Source: Peronospora farinosa (lineage: Eukaryota > Oomycota > Peronosporomycetes > Peronosporales > Peronosporaceae). From it: a DNA stretch of 64,000 nucleotides. Below, one piece after another: positions 32,015 to 44,890 of the stretch. The translations under genes and the position numbers were made by a program. The stretch is from assembly GCA_947646735.1 (NCBI GenBank), contig CANTFK010000949.1:1-64000 (forward strand), read 5' to 3'. How positions within the stretch are numbered: position 1 is the first letter of the stretch; each line of letters begins with the position of its first letter. The notes beneath the pieces are model-generated. The model searched no databases and was not told where the DNA came from. It was given only the letters and a program-made list of their open reading frames with translations.

Positions 32015-32590
32015 ACGGATCTGAAACTTTGTTCTGTGGTCTTGCTAAGGGACCGGATGGAGCTAGCGACAAACAGTAGAGATAAGCTGCAATATAAAAG
32101 GACATCAGTGCTCATTGATATAACATTGTTTTTAGGATGACGATCCACTAGAATGGGCGCGAGGTTTGCAGCATGAAAGGAGGAAGAGGCAACAGTATCA
32201 AGCCCATTTGCAAAGCTGTTAGAACTGTTAGCTCTTTAAAACTTCCTTTACATCGATGTTTGCACTGAGCAAGACCATCACAAGCTCAAATGTGATTGAC
32301 AACAAATAGCTGCGATCAACAATGGGTTGGACAGAGGTGCCAAAGCAAAGATTTCAAGATGTTCAATTCTTTGGCTACTACCAGCACGACGAATTGTTGA
32401 GTTAGGCAGCCGATCCAGCACAAAGTGTTATAAGTCTAGCACATCCATGTAGTACGCAAGACACATTCCAGGCGGCGCATTAATATTTTGATGCTTTATT
32501 TCCGTCTGTGGTGTTTCCTGGACCTATTCATAAAAGCCGGACTATACGTGGAGGTTAGTCAGCATGGTTCAACTCGGATGCATGGATCTC
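32015..32590. other. Intergenic, no gene seen
   Basis: This is the convergent spacer between the second peroxiredoxin gene and the PH-domain gene. Nothing beyond likely 3' untranslated sequence is evident. Confidence 0.4.
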
Positions 32591-33763
32591 TCATATCGGC
32601 ACAGTTTCTTGGCTTTTGCATTCAATCATCGAGCAGTCATACAACTTTGAGCCTCGCTTCAGTTGTGACGTGTTCGTTTCATAAGTTGTTGGACACTTAC
32701 TCGAAGCTGATGATCCTGAGAAAGAGGAGGGTGTGGACAGTTTGTCATAACCACTTCCATTGTACGAATCACAACCTGTTGTAGCAGACTGCTTGCTTTG
32801 ACTGGAATAACTGTGGCACCCATCGTAGGAATGGTTGGTCATGTGTTTCGGCAATACGGCGTTGGTCACTGGGTCAACATCACTGTGGTAGTCAATCCAA
32901 CTGTCCTCTTCAGTTTCGTTCGATAACTTTGAAGATACAAGCCCAGGCTTAAGAAGCCGTGCTTGCACCAAAGATGACTTGTCAAAAAACCTGCCAAACA
33001 CTTGAAACCAACATATCCACTCTGCTGATATTGGAACCCGAAATTCCTCACGTCGTGGCTCACTTTCAGAGTCCACACAAAAAATGTTGAACGAGTCGTT
33101 CTTGTCTGTGAGCACAACTCGCAAGACTTGGTACCGCTGTTCTAATCGGCCGTTCACTGTGTCCTCGCTCGCATACAGACAAAGACTGTCATCACTTTTC
33201 CAAAGACAATAGTACGGTTTCCACCGCTTCAGGACACGACCTTTTCTCTTTTGCAGCCAGCCACGCATCACGACTGCCGTCACTTCTTTCTTCTTAGCCA
33301 TAGGGAACCCAGCAGACGCTGCCGTTGAGCTCATTTGAAATCTGCTCCGACTAGTATCTTCTCCAGTTGAACGACCTATGGTACTTGCTCGCTGAATCTC
33401 TTTATTTTGTCGCTGTCGTTGAGACATTGCAAAATCTTCGGTAGTACTTGTTGTCTTGACACTACCCATACTCGAACTGAGTAGGATCTTTCTAGAGTTG
33501 TCATCATAGTAGAATGCATCATTTCCAGTACGATGCAGCTCGTGGACGCGATCAATGCTATTGATACATTCGACACTGGATGTCAAACCGAGAGATGTTC
33601 CAGGTACATCTTCTTGAACCTCATTCTTCCTTCCACGCACCGATGCGAGCGTCAATCCATCAAAATCAAATTCAACCGGATACCGGTCGTTTTCTTCACC
33701 TTCACTCGTGCCTTGAGCATTAATGCCTAATGGTGTCTCATCAAGGGGGGTGTTGTACTCCAT
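32591..33763 (-). CDS. PH-domain protein
   Basis: 390 residues from ATG 33763. A pleckstrin-homology domain lies at about residues 163-265, with the opening VMRGWLQKRKGRVLKRWKPYYCLW (split here as VMRGWLQKRKG and KRWKPYYCLW), a central SFNIFCVDSE strand and the conserved tryptophan helix EWICWFQVFGRFF. The flanks are Ser/Thr-rich and probably disordered. PH domains bind phosphoinositides or proteins at membranes. No other domain is seen, so the pathway is unknown. Confidence 0.8.
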   Translation of the reverse strand: MEYNTPLDETPLGINAQGTSEGEENDRYPVEFDFDGLTLASVRGRKNEVQEDVPGTSLGLTSSVECINSIDRVHELHRTGNDAFYYDDNSRKILLSSSMGSVKTTSTTEDFAMSQRQRQNKEIQRASTIGRSTGEDTSRSRFQMSSTAASAGFPMAKKKEVTAVVMRGWLQKRKGRVLKRWKPYYCLWKSDDSLCLYASEDTVNGRLEQRYQVLRVVLTDKNDSFNIFCVDSESEPRREEFRVPISAEWICWFQVFGRFFDKSSLVQARLLKPGLVSSKLSNETEEDSWIDYHSDVDPVTNAVLPKHMTNHSYDGCHSYSSQSKQSATTGCDSYNGSGYDKLSTPSSFSGSSASSKCPTTYETNTSQLKRGSKLYDCSMIECKSQETVPI

Positions 33764-36149
33764 CCAAAAGAATCTGCAGACTTTAATGACAATCTCATTG
33801 ACGTTCCATTTTGAGCTGATTGTTGCAATGGTGGTGACAATAGCTGAAGACCTCTTGATACTTTGGTAGTACTACTATCAAATAACTGGGTCTGGGTCTC
33901 ATGCATGGTAGATCAATTGATATCAATGGATATACTTGTCGATACACTGAGAGTCGTGAGCAAAGAGACAAAAAATACCGATTCGTTCTTGATTGTCGTT
34001 TCGGATTGTGCACGACGAAATCGAACGGAGACGCTTCCACTCAAATCTCTAAGAAACTATTGTACCAGTCCGGTAAGATTAGAGACGGTGAGCAAAGACA
34101 GTGTCAAGTCGTTTGCCAGCTGACCCTGGTAACACTCCTTTTGATCCACGTGTTTGGTCATATAGGAAGTAGTTGAGAATGATTAGGTAGAAACGTACGT
34201 ACCCCATGCATTGGAAAGGCTGGTCATTTGAAAAAAGGTGAAGAGTAGATAGACCACTTTAACGATAGGATTTTCAAAGCAATACCACGAGGACTATCGC
34301 TATCACATACGTACACTCTATACATGTCAAAGCTGCAACTGTAGCAGTGATAACACTCCTTAGACATTATCCTGTTGGCTACCAGCTGTAGTCTCAGTAC
34401 ATAGACAGCTTTTATCTTCTCTAGCTCATTCCAGTTTACTCTCCTATCCCTTTGGTCCAACAGATTGTATGTTCTTGACATGCAGCTCCAAGTCTCAATT
34501 GGAACGAACAAACTTATTTTCTAGGGGAGTTTGCATCGAGCCGGCGACTAGGAGGCGGAACGGAAAAATGTCAGGAATTTCTTGATGCCTGGGCGAAGGA
34601 TGGTGTTGATGCTTTGTCGAGGTAAGAGGACCGGTATGCGGCTCTTTAGAGACCTTTATCGCTTGGCCGTTGTTGCAAATGTAGAAGAGAAAAACAGGTG
34701 TCAACATGTATCATTGATGGCATATTATTATCTCAACGTAGCTAGTTATCAATATTGGTCTTTAAGAAACTGGAAAATGCATCATTGCCCGTATTCTAGC
34801 CAGCCCAAGCCGGCATTTCTGTGAATCAGATTACAGACTCTGACAAGCTCATGTCAATCATGTTGTTCGACTCCATCACATTTACAATATATAGACAACA
34901 TTTACATGTTCCTTTTAATATGTTATCGGGTCTATGGCGTCTGATTCCGCAATATTAAGTTGGCGTGGCGCCTCTTTATATATTTTATATAACTGTTTAT
35001 ACCTATTTCAGATAAAAGTATTGAGATATTTAGTCAATATTTTTGAGCCTATTGTAAATTATGCAATAGTTTGTGCTAAGATTCTTACAAATAAATACAA
35101 GCAAAATCATTTAAATCGTCCGTTTCAAAAGTTTATCTAAAATTTGTGCTGTAGATTATATTGTAACCATGTACGTTTTTAAACTTATATAACGTGAAAA
35201 TAGTTTCGCCATTTCTCAGACACGATTGATGGTCCACGAGTACATTCTGTAAGGCATTCTGGCCACTCGCCCTCGCGAAGAAGCATTGCTAACCTAATGA
35301 ATGCACATCTAGAGAATAAGTAACCCACCAAGCTTACCTACGGTACCTTTACCGATTTCACCACAGCCATGTTATCACGCTGCTATGTAAAAGCAACATA
35401 CAATGAAGATAGTAGTTTACATTTTATATGCGACTGGCAAACGGCACGCGATTAATATCGTTGATTCGAAACCGTTTGTACACAACTTTGTTAACAACTC
35501 AATGCTTTCCTCTTCTCGTTTACGAATCGATTACTCCTCAGCGCAACAAATATTCCGCTCTATTGATCCACAACATTTACACATTTCAAGTATTAAGGGG
35601 TAATTTTGGCCGAGTTACAGCCTTTCTTCAAAGTAAAGGGCGATCCTGTTACATAACATTGGCATTACCAAGGTGAATATTATCGTAGCGGATAGTATTT
35701 ACCAATATTTAATTAAAAAGTCATGTTATCGTTGTATTTCCTTGAAGTTCCTGCTACTACTGATATAGGCCAATACATCAGCCAGCGCTGGCTAAAGAAA
35801 CATGGACGCGCGCAATGAGTGGTAGCCAGCATGCATATTCGTAGTTACGATATAGTTGAATTAAGGCTCAGCTGATTTAGATTATGAAAGACATATGAGT
35901 ATAGTCGGAGGGTACCCCGTTACAGATCGAATATATTGTAGCCTAATGTTGACTACGTCATATTCAAAATCTCCATTGATTCCAGATGAAGTAGTCACAA
36001 GACGCTAATGTTGGAAAAGAGTGAGCTTTCCAAAGTAAGCTTATGACAAGAGCTGTATCAATAAGTGTAACATATGGCGTGATCGGTTTCGGTAATTCTA
36101 CTTTTAAGCTTTGGGCAGCACTATGGCGATGGATTTCGTTCTGTTGATC
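33764..36149. other. AT-rich intergenic region, no gene supported
   Basis: The 2.4 kb between the PH-domain gene and the effector remnant is AT-rich, especially 34900-35200. Short frames exist (for example 34224-34511 minus and 35403-35603 plus) but none has recognisable content or a convincing start. Confidence 0.4.
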
Positions 36150-37297
36150 TCTATTCCCACAACCAAAACCTTGACCGACCGCCGCTTTCTACTGAATCGT
36201 TTCAGCGTTGAGTCGATCACCTCTTTTGCTTTTTGCAAATTTATAAGCAGTTTACTTTGAATAGTGAGTGTTCAGATTTTTTTCAATTGTCTTGCTAGTT
36301 CCAAAACCTTGAAAGATCTTCCACAGCTTCTTCCACATTAAACCAGATCTTGAGCACTCATCGAATATTGTTTGCGAACCCATCGTTCCGTCGGACTTTG
36401 TTCCTCTGACTAGGATATTACTTGATCATCGGCAATAACATAATCTTCCGCGACGTCGACCTCCGCATTAGACGCTTTCGTGGAATTCTAATAACATAAC
36501 TTTATGGAAGCGACTCCTTAGAATGGAATGAGTGTTCCGAAGGTTTGCCATTAGTCTTGTCTAGCTCCAGAATCTTGTAAGATTTACCACAGCATGAGGC
36601 CCGAGCTTGATACTTCATAGTTTATGCTTAGAAAGATTTGAGCTTTCATTTTATAGATCTCGTCGAGATTTTGCTTAGCAATAGCTTCCGTTCCGTTAGA
36701 CTTTGTTCCCCTTAACAAGAAACTTAACCGGAAAATCGCCCGAACATGACCCCTTAAGACGTCAATCATCGTGCCATACGCTTCATTGGAGTCGTGCTAT
36801 CTTGACATTACGAAAGCTGTCCACTGGAAAAGGGTAAGTGTTCGACTGGGTTGCCATTTGTCGTGTCTAGCTCCAAAAGGTTTAACATACATTTCACATT
36901 ATTCTTGTCGTTGGCCCACACGTTTAGCTGAACGTCTAGCAGCTTTTCAGCAATATGTCGAATCCTTATTCGCAACTAGAGCACTGACCAGAGCATGTTC
37001 CTCTCTAAAATGAGATGCCAACATCACGAGCATCACCCTATGGGCCGCTCCCAAAAAATTCACATACAAGTCTCCGATAAATTCTTGAAGTAGAGTACCT
37101 TCTACACTAGTTGAATTAATGTTGTCTTTGTTCAATGCGCTAAGTTGACTCGTAAAATTATCGTTTATGATGAAGGCCCGATGATAAACTCGTTTATCTT
37201 GTCCGCCTGTAGGTGCGTATCCATTTCTGAGCACCGATAAGTGAAGGTTCGCTAGCACCTTCACAAAAACCGTCGACACTCTTTCGTCATCGTCACG
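36150..37297 (-). pseudogene. Decayed WY-type secreted effector remnant, truncated at the satellite
   Basis: On the minus strand 37297-36947 is open and begins with an acidic DDDER cluster (37280-37297) typical of the EER motif that follows RXLR in oomycete effectors. The upstream part (signal peptide, RXLR) is absent because the satellite array starts about 15 bp further. Frame breaks follow. Beyond them, several short units of the pattern W...(L/I)L-LD-T/K-T-N-G...H recur down to about 36,200 (for example NLLELDTTNGN and KILELDKTNGK), characteristic of repeated WY/LWY modules. It is related in plan to the effector remnant at 59026-60696. Non-functional as it stands. Confidence 0.6.
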
Positions 37298-37363
37298 AGC
37301 GGATTGCAGTTTGTTTTAGCCAGTACCAAGCAGGTATTCATCTGATCTTGTAGGAATACAACC

Positions 37364-38322
37364 TGCATCGTTTAAAAAGATGGTATAGTGCATAGAGACA
37401 CGACACGATTGCTGTTTATATATTTTAGCCAGTACCAAGCAGATAATCATCTGATCTTGTAGGTATCGAACCTGCATCGTTTTAGGAGATGGTATAGTGC
37501 ATCGAGACACGAGAAGATTGCTGTTTAAATATTTTAGCCAGTACCAAGCAGATAATCATCTGATCTTGTAGGAATCGAACCTCCTGGATCGTTATAAGAG
37601 ATGGTATAGTACATCGAGACACGAGAAGATTGCTGTTTATATATTTTAGCCAGTACCAAGCAGATAATCATCTGATCTTGTAGGAATCGAACCTCCTGGA
37701 TCGTTATAAGAGATGGTATAGTGCATCGAGACACGACACGATTGCTTAATATTGTAGCCAGTACCAAGCAGATAATCATCTGATCTTGTCGGAATACAAC
37801 CTGCATCGTTTAAGGAGATGGTTTAGTGACTAGAGACACGACACGATTGCTGTTTATTGTAGCCAGTACCAAGCAGGTATTCATCTGATCTTGTAGGAAT
37901 ACAACCTGCATCGTTTTAGGAGATGGTATAGTACATAGACACACGACACGATTGCTGTTATTGTAGCCAGTACCAAGCAGATAATCATCTGATCTTGTAG
38001 GAAAAGAACCTGCTTCGTTTTAGGAAGTTGTGTATTGCATCGAGACACGAGAAGATTGCTGTTTGTTTTAGCCAGTACCAAGCAGATAATCATCTGATCT
38101 TGTAGGAATCGAACCTCCTGGATCGTTATAAGAGATAGTATAGTGCATCGAGACACGAGAGGATTGCTGTTTGTTTTAGCCAGTACCAAGCAGGTATTCA
38201 TCGGATCTTGTAGGAATACAACCTGCATCGTTTTAGGAGATGGTATAGTGCATCGAGACACGAGAAGATTGCTGTTTATTGTAGCCAGTACCAAGCAGGT
38301 ATTCATCTGATCTTGTAGGAAT
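37364..38322. repeat. Segment duplicated within the satellite array (copy 1)
   Basis: About 960 bp covering nine monomers, essentially identical to 43932-44890 (offset 6,568 bp). The copies part company at the ggaat / acaacc versus cgaacc variant. Confidence 0.85.
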
Positions 38323-39705
38323 ACAACCTGCATCGTTTTAGGAAGTAGTATAGTGCATAGAGACACGACACGATTGCTGTTTATTGTAGCCAGTACCAAG
38401 TAGATATTCATCTGATTTTGTAGGAATACAACCTGCATCGTTTAAGGAGATAGTATAGTGCATCGACACACAAGAGGATTGCTGTTTATTGTAGCCAGTA
38501 CCAAGCAGATATTCATTTGATTTTGTAGGAAAAGAACCTGCTTCGTTTTAGGAGATGGTATAGTGCATAGAGACACGACACGATTGCTGTTTATAAATTT
38601 TAGCCAGTACCAAGCAGATAATCATCTGATCTTGTAGGAATCGAACCTCCTGGATCGTTATAAGAGATGGTATAGTGCATCGAGACACGACACGATTGCT
38701 TAATATTGTAGCCAGTACCAAGCAGATATTCATCTGATCTTGTAGGAATCGAACCTCCTGGATCGTTATAAGAGATGGTATAGTGCATCGAGACACGAGA
38801 AGATTGCCGTTTTGTTTTAGCCGGTACCAAGCAGGTATTAATCCGATCTTGTAGGAAAAGAACCTGCTTCGTTTTAGGAAGTTGTATAGTGCATTGAGAC
38901 ACGAGAGGATTGCGGTTTCTTTCAGCCAGCACCAAGCGGATATTCATCTGATCTTGTAGGAAAAGACCCTGCTTCGTTTTAGGAGATGGTATAGTGACTA
39001 GATACACGACACGATTGCTGTTTATTGTAGCCAGCACCAAGCAGATATTAATCTGATCTTGTAGGAATCGAACCTCCTGGATCGTTATAAGAGATGGTAT
39101 AGTGCATCGAGACACGAGAGGATTGCTGTTTGTTATAGCCAGTACCAAGCAGGAATTAATCCGATCTTGTAGGAAAAGAACCTGCTTCGTTTTAGGAAGT
39201 TGTATAGTGCATTGAGACACGAGAGGATTGCTGTTTCTTTCAGCCAGCACCAAGCGGATATTCATCTGATCTTGTAGGAAAAGACCCTGCTTCGTTTTAG
39301 GAGATGGTATAGTGCAGAAACGATTGCTGTTTATTGTAGCCAGTACCAAGCAGGTATTCATCTGATCTTGTAGGAATACAACCTGCATCGTTTTAGGAGA
39401 TGATATAGTGACATAGAGACACGACACGATTGCTGTTTATTGTAGGAAGTACCAAGCAGATATTCATCGGATCTTGTAGGAATACAACCTGCATCGTTTT
39501 AGGAGATGGTATTGTGTATCGAGACACGAGAAGATTGCTGTTTATATATTTTAGCCAGTACTAAGCAGGTATTCATCTGATCTTGTAGGAATACAACCTG
39601 CATCGTTTTAGGAGATGATATAGTGCATAGAGACACGACACGATTGCTCTTTATTGTAGGAAGTACCAAGCAGATATTCATTGGATCTTGTAGAAAAAGA
39701 ACCTG

Positions 39706-39988
39706 ACTCAGTTGAAGCGACCATGCATTCCTATTGGCTTGCAGAATCAATGGCAGATTACACGATGCGAATCATCGCAGTCTTCTAATCTGTTTTTTAT
39801 TGTGTAATCTACCATCAATTCTGTAAGTCTTAGAGTGGTACGACGACCTGGATGAAGTTCCATCGGTGTTGGGCGACCAAGGTCGACAACTCCAACTGTC
39901 ATCCGATACAAAGACCTCATAATGCATCGCGCAGAAACGCTGCGTCGTGTTTTCTTGCCCCTGACAGACTTGACGACACTGAAAGGAA
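39706..39988. repeat. Non-satellite insert, copy 1 of 3
   Basis: 283 bp beginning actcagttgaagcgacc and ending gacactgaaaggaacg, flanked by satellite on both sides. Near-identical copies are at 41346-41628 and 42580-42862. No coding potential is recognised. Confidence 0.85.
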
Positions 39989-40080
39989 CGTTTTAGGAGA
40001 TGGTATAGTGCATAGAGACACGAGAAGATTGCTGTTTATATTTTTTAGCCAGTACCAAGCAGATAATCATCTGATCTTGT

Positions 40081-40200
40081 AGGTGAACCCCTGATCGTTT
40101 AAGAGTGGTTAGTGCTCGAGCACGAGAGTTGCTGTTTGTTTTAGCCAGTCCAAGCAGATTTCATCTGTCTTGTAGGAATCGACCCCTGGATGTTATAAGA
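40081..40200. other. Stretch with many small deletions, probably poor consensus
   Basis: Compared with the equivalent stretch of the next higher-order copy (41721-41840), single bases are missing at many places within ~110 bp, unlike any other monomers. This pattern is typical of unpolished long-read consensus rather than of evolution. Confidence 0.5.
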
Positions 40201-41345
40201 GATGGTATAGTGCATCGAGACACGAGAGATTGCTGTTTGTTTTAGCCAGTACCAAGCAGATATCATCTGATCTTGTAGGAATCGAACCTCCTGGATCGTT
40301 ATAAGAGATGGTATAGTGCATCGAGACACGACACGATTGCTTAATATTGTAGCCAGTACCAAGCAGATATTCATCTGATCTTGTAGGAATCGAACCTCCT
40401 GGATCGTTATAAGAGATGGTATAGTGCATCGAGACACGAGAAGATTGCGTTTTGTTTTAGCCGGTACCAAGCAGGTATTAATCCGATCTTGTAGGAAAAG
40501 AACCTGCTTCGTTTTAGGAAGTTGTATAGTGCATTGAGACACGAGAGGATTGCGGTTTCTTTCAGCCAGCACCAAGCGGATATTCATCTGATCTTGTAGG
40601 AAAAGACCCTGCTTCGTTTTAGGAGATGGTATAGTGACTAGATACACGACGCGATTGCTGTTTATTGTAGCCAGCACCAAGCAGATATTAATCTGATCTT
40701 GTAGGAATCGAACCTCCTGGATCGTTATAAGAGATGGTATAGTGCATCGAGACACGAGAGGATTGCTGTTTGTTATAGCCAGTACCAAGCAGGAATTAAT
40801 CCGATCTTGTAGGAAAAGAACCTGCTTCGTTTTAGGAAGTTGTATAGTGCATTGAGACACGAGAGGATTGCTGTTTCTTTCAGCCAGCACCAAGCGGATA
40901 TTCATCTGATCTTGTAGGAAAAGACCCTGCTTCGTTTTAGGAGATGGTATAGTGCAGAAACGATTGCTGTTTATTGTAGCCAGTACCAAGCAGGTATTCA
41001 TCTGATCTTGTAGGAATACAACCTGCATCGTTTTAGGAGATGATATAGTGACATAGAGACACGACACGATTGCTGTTTATTGTAGGAAGTACCAAGCAGA
41101 TATTCATCGGATCTTGTAGGAATACAACCTGCATCGTTTTAGGAGATGGTATTGTGTATCGAGACACGAGAAGATTGCTGTTTATATATTTTAGCCAGTA
41201 CTAAGCAGGTATTCATCTGATCTTGTAGGAATACAACCTGCATCGTTTTAGGAGATGATATAGTGCATAGAGACACGACACGATTGCTCTTTATTGTAGG
41301 AAGTACCAAGCAGATATTCATCGGATCTTGTAGAAAAAGAACCTG

Positions 41346-41628
41346 ACTCAGTTGAAGCGACCATGCATTCCTATTGGCTTGCAGAATCAATGGCAGATTA
41401 CACGATGCGAATCATCGCAGTCTTCTAATCTGTTTTTTATTGTGTAATCTACCATCAATTCTGTAAGTCTTAGAGTGGTACGACGACCTGGATGAAGTTC
41501 CATCGGTGTTGGGCGACCAAGGTCGACAACTCCAACTGTCATCCGATACAAAGACCTCATAATGCATCGCGCAGAAACGCTGCGTCGTGTTTTCTTGCCC
41601 CTGACAGACTTGACGACACTGAAAGGAA
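41346..41628. repeat. Non-satellite insert, copy 2 of 3
   Basis: Same as 39706-39988, displaced by 1,640 bp, with flanking monomers also duplicated. Confidence 0.85.
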
Positions 41629-42579
41629 CGTTTTAGGAGATGGTATAGTGCATAGAGACACGAGAAGATTGCTGTTTATATTTTTTAGCCAGTACCAAGC
41701 AGATAATCATCTGATCTTGTAGGAATCGAACCTCCTAGATCGTTATAAGAGATGGTATAGTGCATCGAGACACGAGAGATTGCTGTTATGTTTTAGCCAG
41801 TACCAAGCAGATATTCATCTGATCTTGTAGGAATCGAACCTCCTGGATCGTTATAAGAGATGGTATAGTGCATCGAGACACGAGAGAATTGCTGTTTGTT
41901 TTAGCCAGTACCAAGCAGGTATTAATCTGATCTTGTAGGAATCGAACCTCCTGGATCGTTATAAGAGATGGTATAGTGCATAGAGACACGAGATGATTGC
42001 TGTTTAATGTAGCCAGTACCAAGCAGGTATTAATCCGATCTTGTAGGAAAAGAACCTGCTTCGTTTTAGGAAGTTGTATAGTGCATTGAGACACGAGAGG
42101 ATTGCTGTTTCTTTCAGCCAGCACCAAGCGGATATTCATCTGATCTTGTAGGAAAAGACCCTGCTTCGTTTTAGGAGATGGTATAGTGCAGAAACGATTG
42201 CTGTTTATTGTAGCCAGTACCAAGCAGGTATTCATCTGATCTTGTAGGAATACAACCTGCATCGTTTTAGGAGATGATATAGTGACATAGAGACACGACA
42301 CGATTGCTGTTTATTGTAGGAAGTACCAAGCAGATATTCATCGGATCTTGTAGGAATACAACCTGCATCGTTTTAGGAGATGGTATTGTGTATCGAGACA
42401 CGAGAAGATTGCTGTTTATATATTTTAGCCAGTACTAAGCAGGTATTCATCTGATCTTGTAGGAATACAACCTGCATCGTTTTAGGAGATGATATAGTGC
42501 ATAGAGACACGACACGATTGCTCTTTATTGTAGGAAGTACCAAGCAGATATTCATCGGATCTTGTAGAAAAAGAACCTG

Positions 42580-42862
42580 ACTCAGTTGAAGCGACCATGC
42601 ATTCCTATTGGCTTGCAGAATCAATGGCAGATTACACGATGCGAATCATCGCAGTCTTCTAATCTGTTTTTTATTGTGTAATCTACCATCAATTCTGTAA
42701 GTCTTAGAGTGGTACGACGACCTGGATGAAGTTCCATCGGTGTTGGGCGACCAAGGTCGACAACTCCAACTGTCATCCGATACAAAGACCTCATAATGCA
42801 TCGCGCAGAAACGCTGCGTCGTGTTTTCTTGCCCCTGACAGACTTGACGACACTGAAAGGAA
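42580..42862. repeat. Non-satellite insert, copy 3 of 3
   Basis: Same as 41346-41628, displaced by 1,234 bp. The shorter period means about four monomers were lost or gained between copies 2 and 3. Confidence 0.85.
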
Positions 42863-43931
42863 CGTTTTAGGAGATGGTATAGTGCATAGAGACACGAGAA
42901 GATTGCTGTTTATATTTTTTAGCCAGTACCAAGCAGATAATCATCTGATCTTGTAGGAATCGAACCTCCTAGATCGTTATAAGAGATGGTATAGTGCATC
43001 GAGACACGAGAGAATTGCTGTTTGTTTTAGCCAGTACCAAGCAGATATTCATCTGATCTTGTAGGAATCGAACCTCCTGGATCGTTATAAGAGATGGTAT
43101 AGTGCATCGAGACACGAGAGAATTGCTGTTTGTTTTAGCCAGTACCAAGCAGGTATTAATCTGATCTTGTAGGAATCGAACCTCCTGGATCGTTATAAGA
43201 GATGGTATAGTGCATAGAGACACGAGATGATTGCTGTTTAATGTAGCCAGTACCAAGCAGGTATTAATCCGATCTTGTAGGAAAAGAACCTGCTTCGTTT
43301 TAGGAAGTTGTATAGTGACTAGATACACGACACGATTGCTGTTTATTGTAGCCAGTACCAAGCAGATATTCATCTGATCTTGTAGGAATCGAACCTCCTG
43401 GATCGTTATAAGAGATGGTATAGTGCATCGAGACACGAGAAGATTGCTGTTTTGTTTTAGCCGGTACCAAGCAGATATTCATCTGATTTTGTAGGAGTCG
43501 AACCTGCTTCGTTTTAGGAGATGGTATAGTGCATCGAGACACGAGAAGATTGCTGTTTATATTTTTTAGCCAGTACCAAGCAGATAATCGTCTGATCTTG
43601 TAGGAATCGAACCTCCTGGATCGTTATAAGAGATGGTATAGTGCATAGAGACACGAGAGGATTGCTGTTTGTTTTAGCCAGTACCAAGCAGATATTAATC
43701 CGATCTTGTAGGAAAAGAACCTGCTTCGTTTTAGGAAGTTGTATAGTGCATTGAGACACGAGAGGATTGCGGTTTCTTTCAGCCAGCACCAAGCAGATAT
43801 TCATTTGATATTGTAGGAAAAGAACCTGCATCGCTTTAGGAGATTGTAAAGTGCATCGAGACACGAGAAGATTGCTGTTTATTGTAGCCAGCACCAAGCA
43901 GATATTAATCTGATCTTGTAGGAATACAACC

Positions 43932-44890
43932 TGCATCGTTTAAAAAGATGGTATAGTGCATAGAGACACGACACGATTGCTGTTTATATATTTTAGCCAG
44001 TACCAAGCAGATAATCATCTGATCTTGTAGGTATCGAACCTGTATCGTTTTAGGAGATGGTATAGTGCATCGAGACACGAGAAGATTGCTGTTTAAATAT
44101 TTTAGCCAGTACCAAGCAGATAATCATCTGATCTTGTAGGAATCGAACCTCCTGGATCGTTATAAGAGATGGTATAGTACATCGAGACACGAGAAGATTG
44201 CTGTTTATATATTTTAGCCAGTACCAAGCAGATAATCATCTGATCTTGTAGGAATCGAACCTCCTGGATCGTTATAAGAGATGGTATAGTGCATCGAGAC
44301 ACGACACGATTGCTTAATATTGTAGCCAGTACCAAGCAGATAATCATCTGATCTTGTCGGAATACAACCTGCATCGTTTAAGGAGATGGTTTAGTGACTA
44401 GAGACACGACACGATTGCTGTTTATTGTAGCCAGTACCAAGCAGGTATTCATCTGATCTTGTAGGAATACAACCTGCATCGTTTTAGGAGATGGTATAGT
44501 ACATAGACACACGACACGATTGCTGTTATTGTAGCCAGTACCAAGCAGATAATCATCTGATCTTGTAGGAAAAGAACCTGCTTCGTTTTAGGAAGTTGTG
44601 TATTGCATCGAGACACGAGAAGATTGCTGTTTGTTTTAGCCAGTACCAAGCAGATAATCATCTGATCTTGTAGGAATCGAACCTCCTGGATCGTTATAAG
44701 AGATAGTATAGTGCATCGAGACACGAGAGGATTGCTGTTTGTTTTAGCCAGTACCAAGCAGGTATTCATCGGATCTTGTAGGAATACAACCTGCATCGTT
44801 TTAGGAGATGGTATAGTGCATCGAGACACGAGAAGATTGCTGTTTATTGTAGCCAGTACCAAGCAGGTATTCATCTGATCTTGTAGGAAT
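43932..44890. repeat. Segment duplicated within the satellite array (copy 2)
   Basis: Matches 37364-38322, offset 6,568 bp. Confidence 0.85.
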
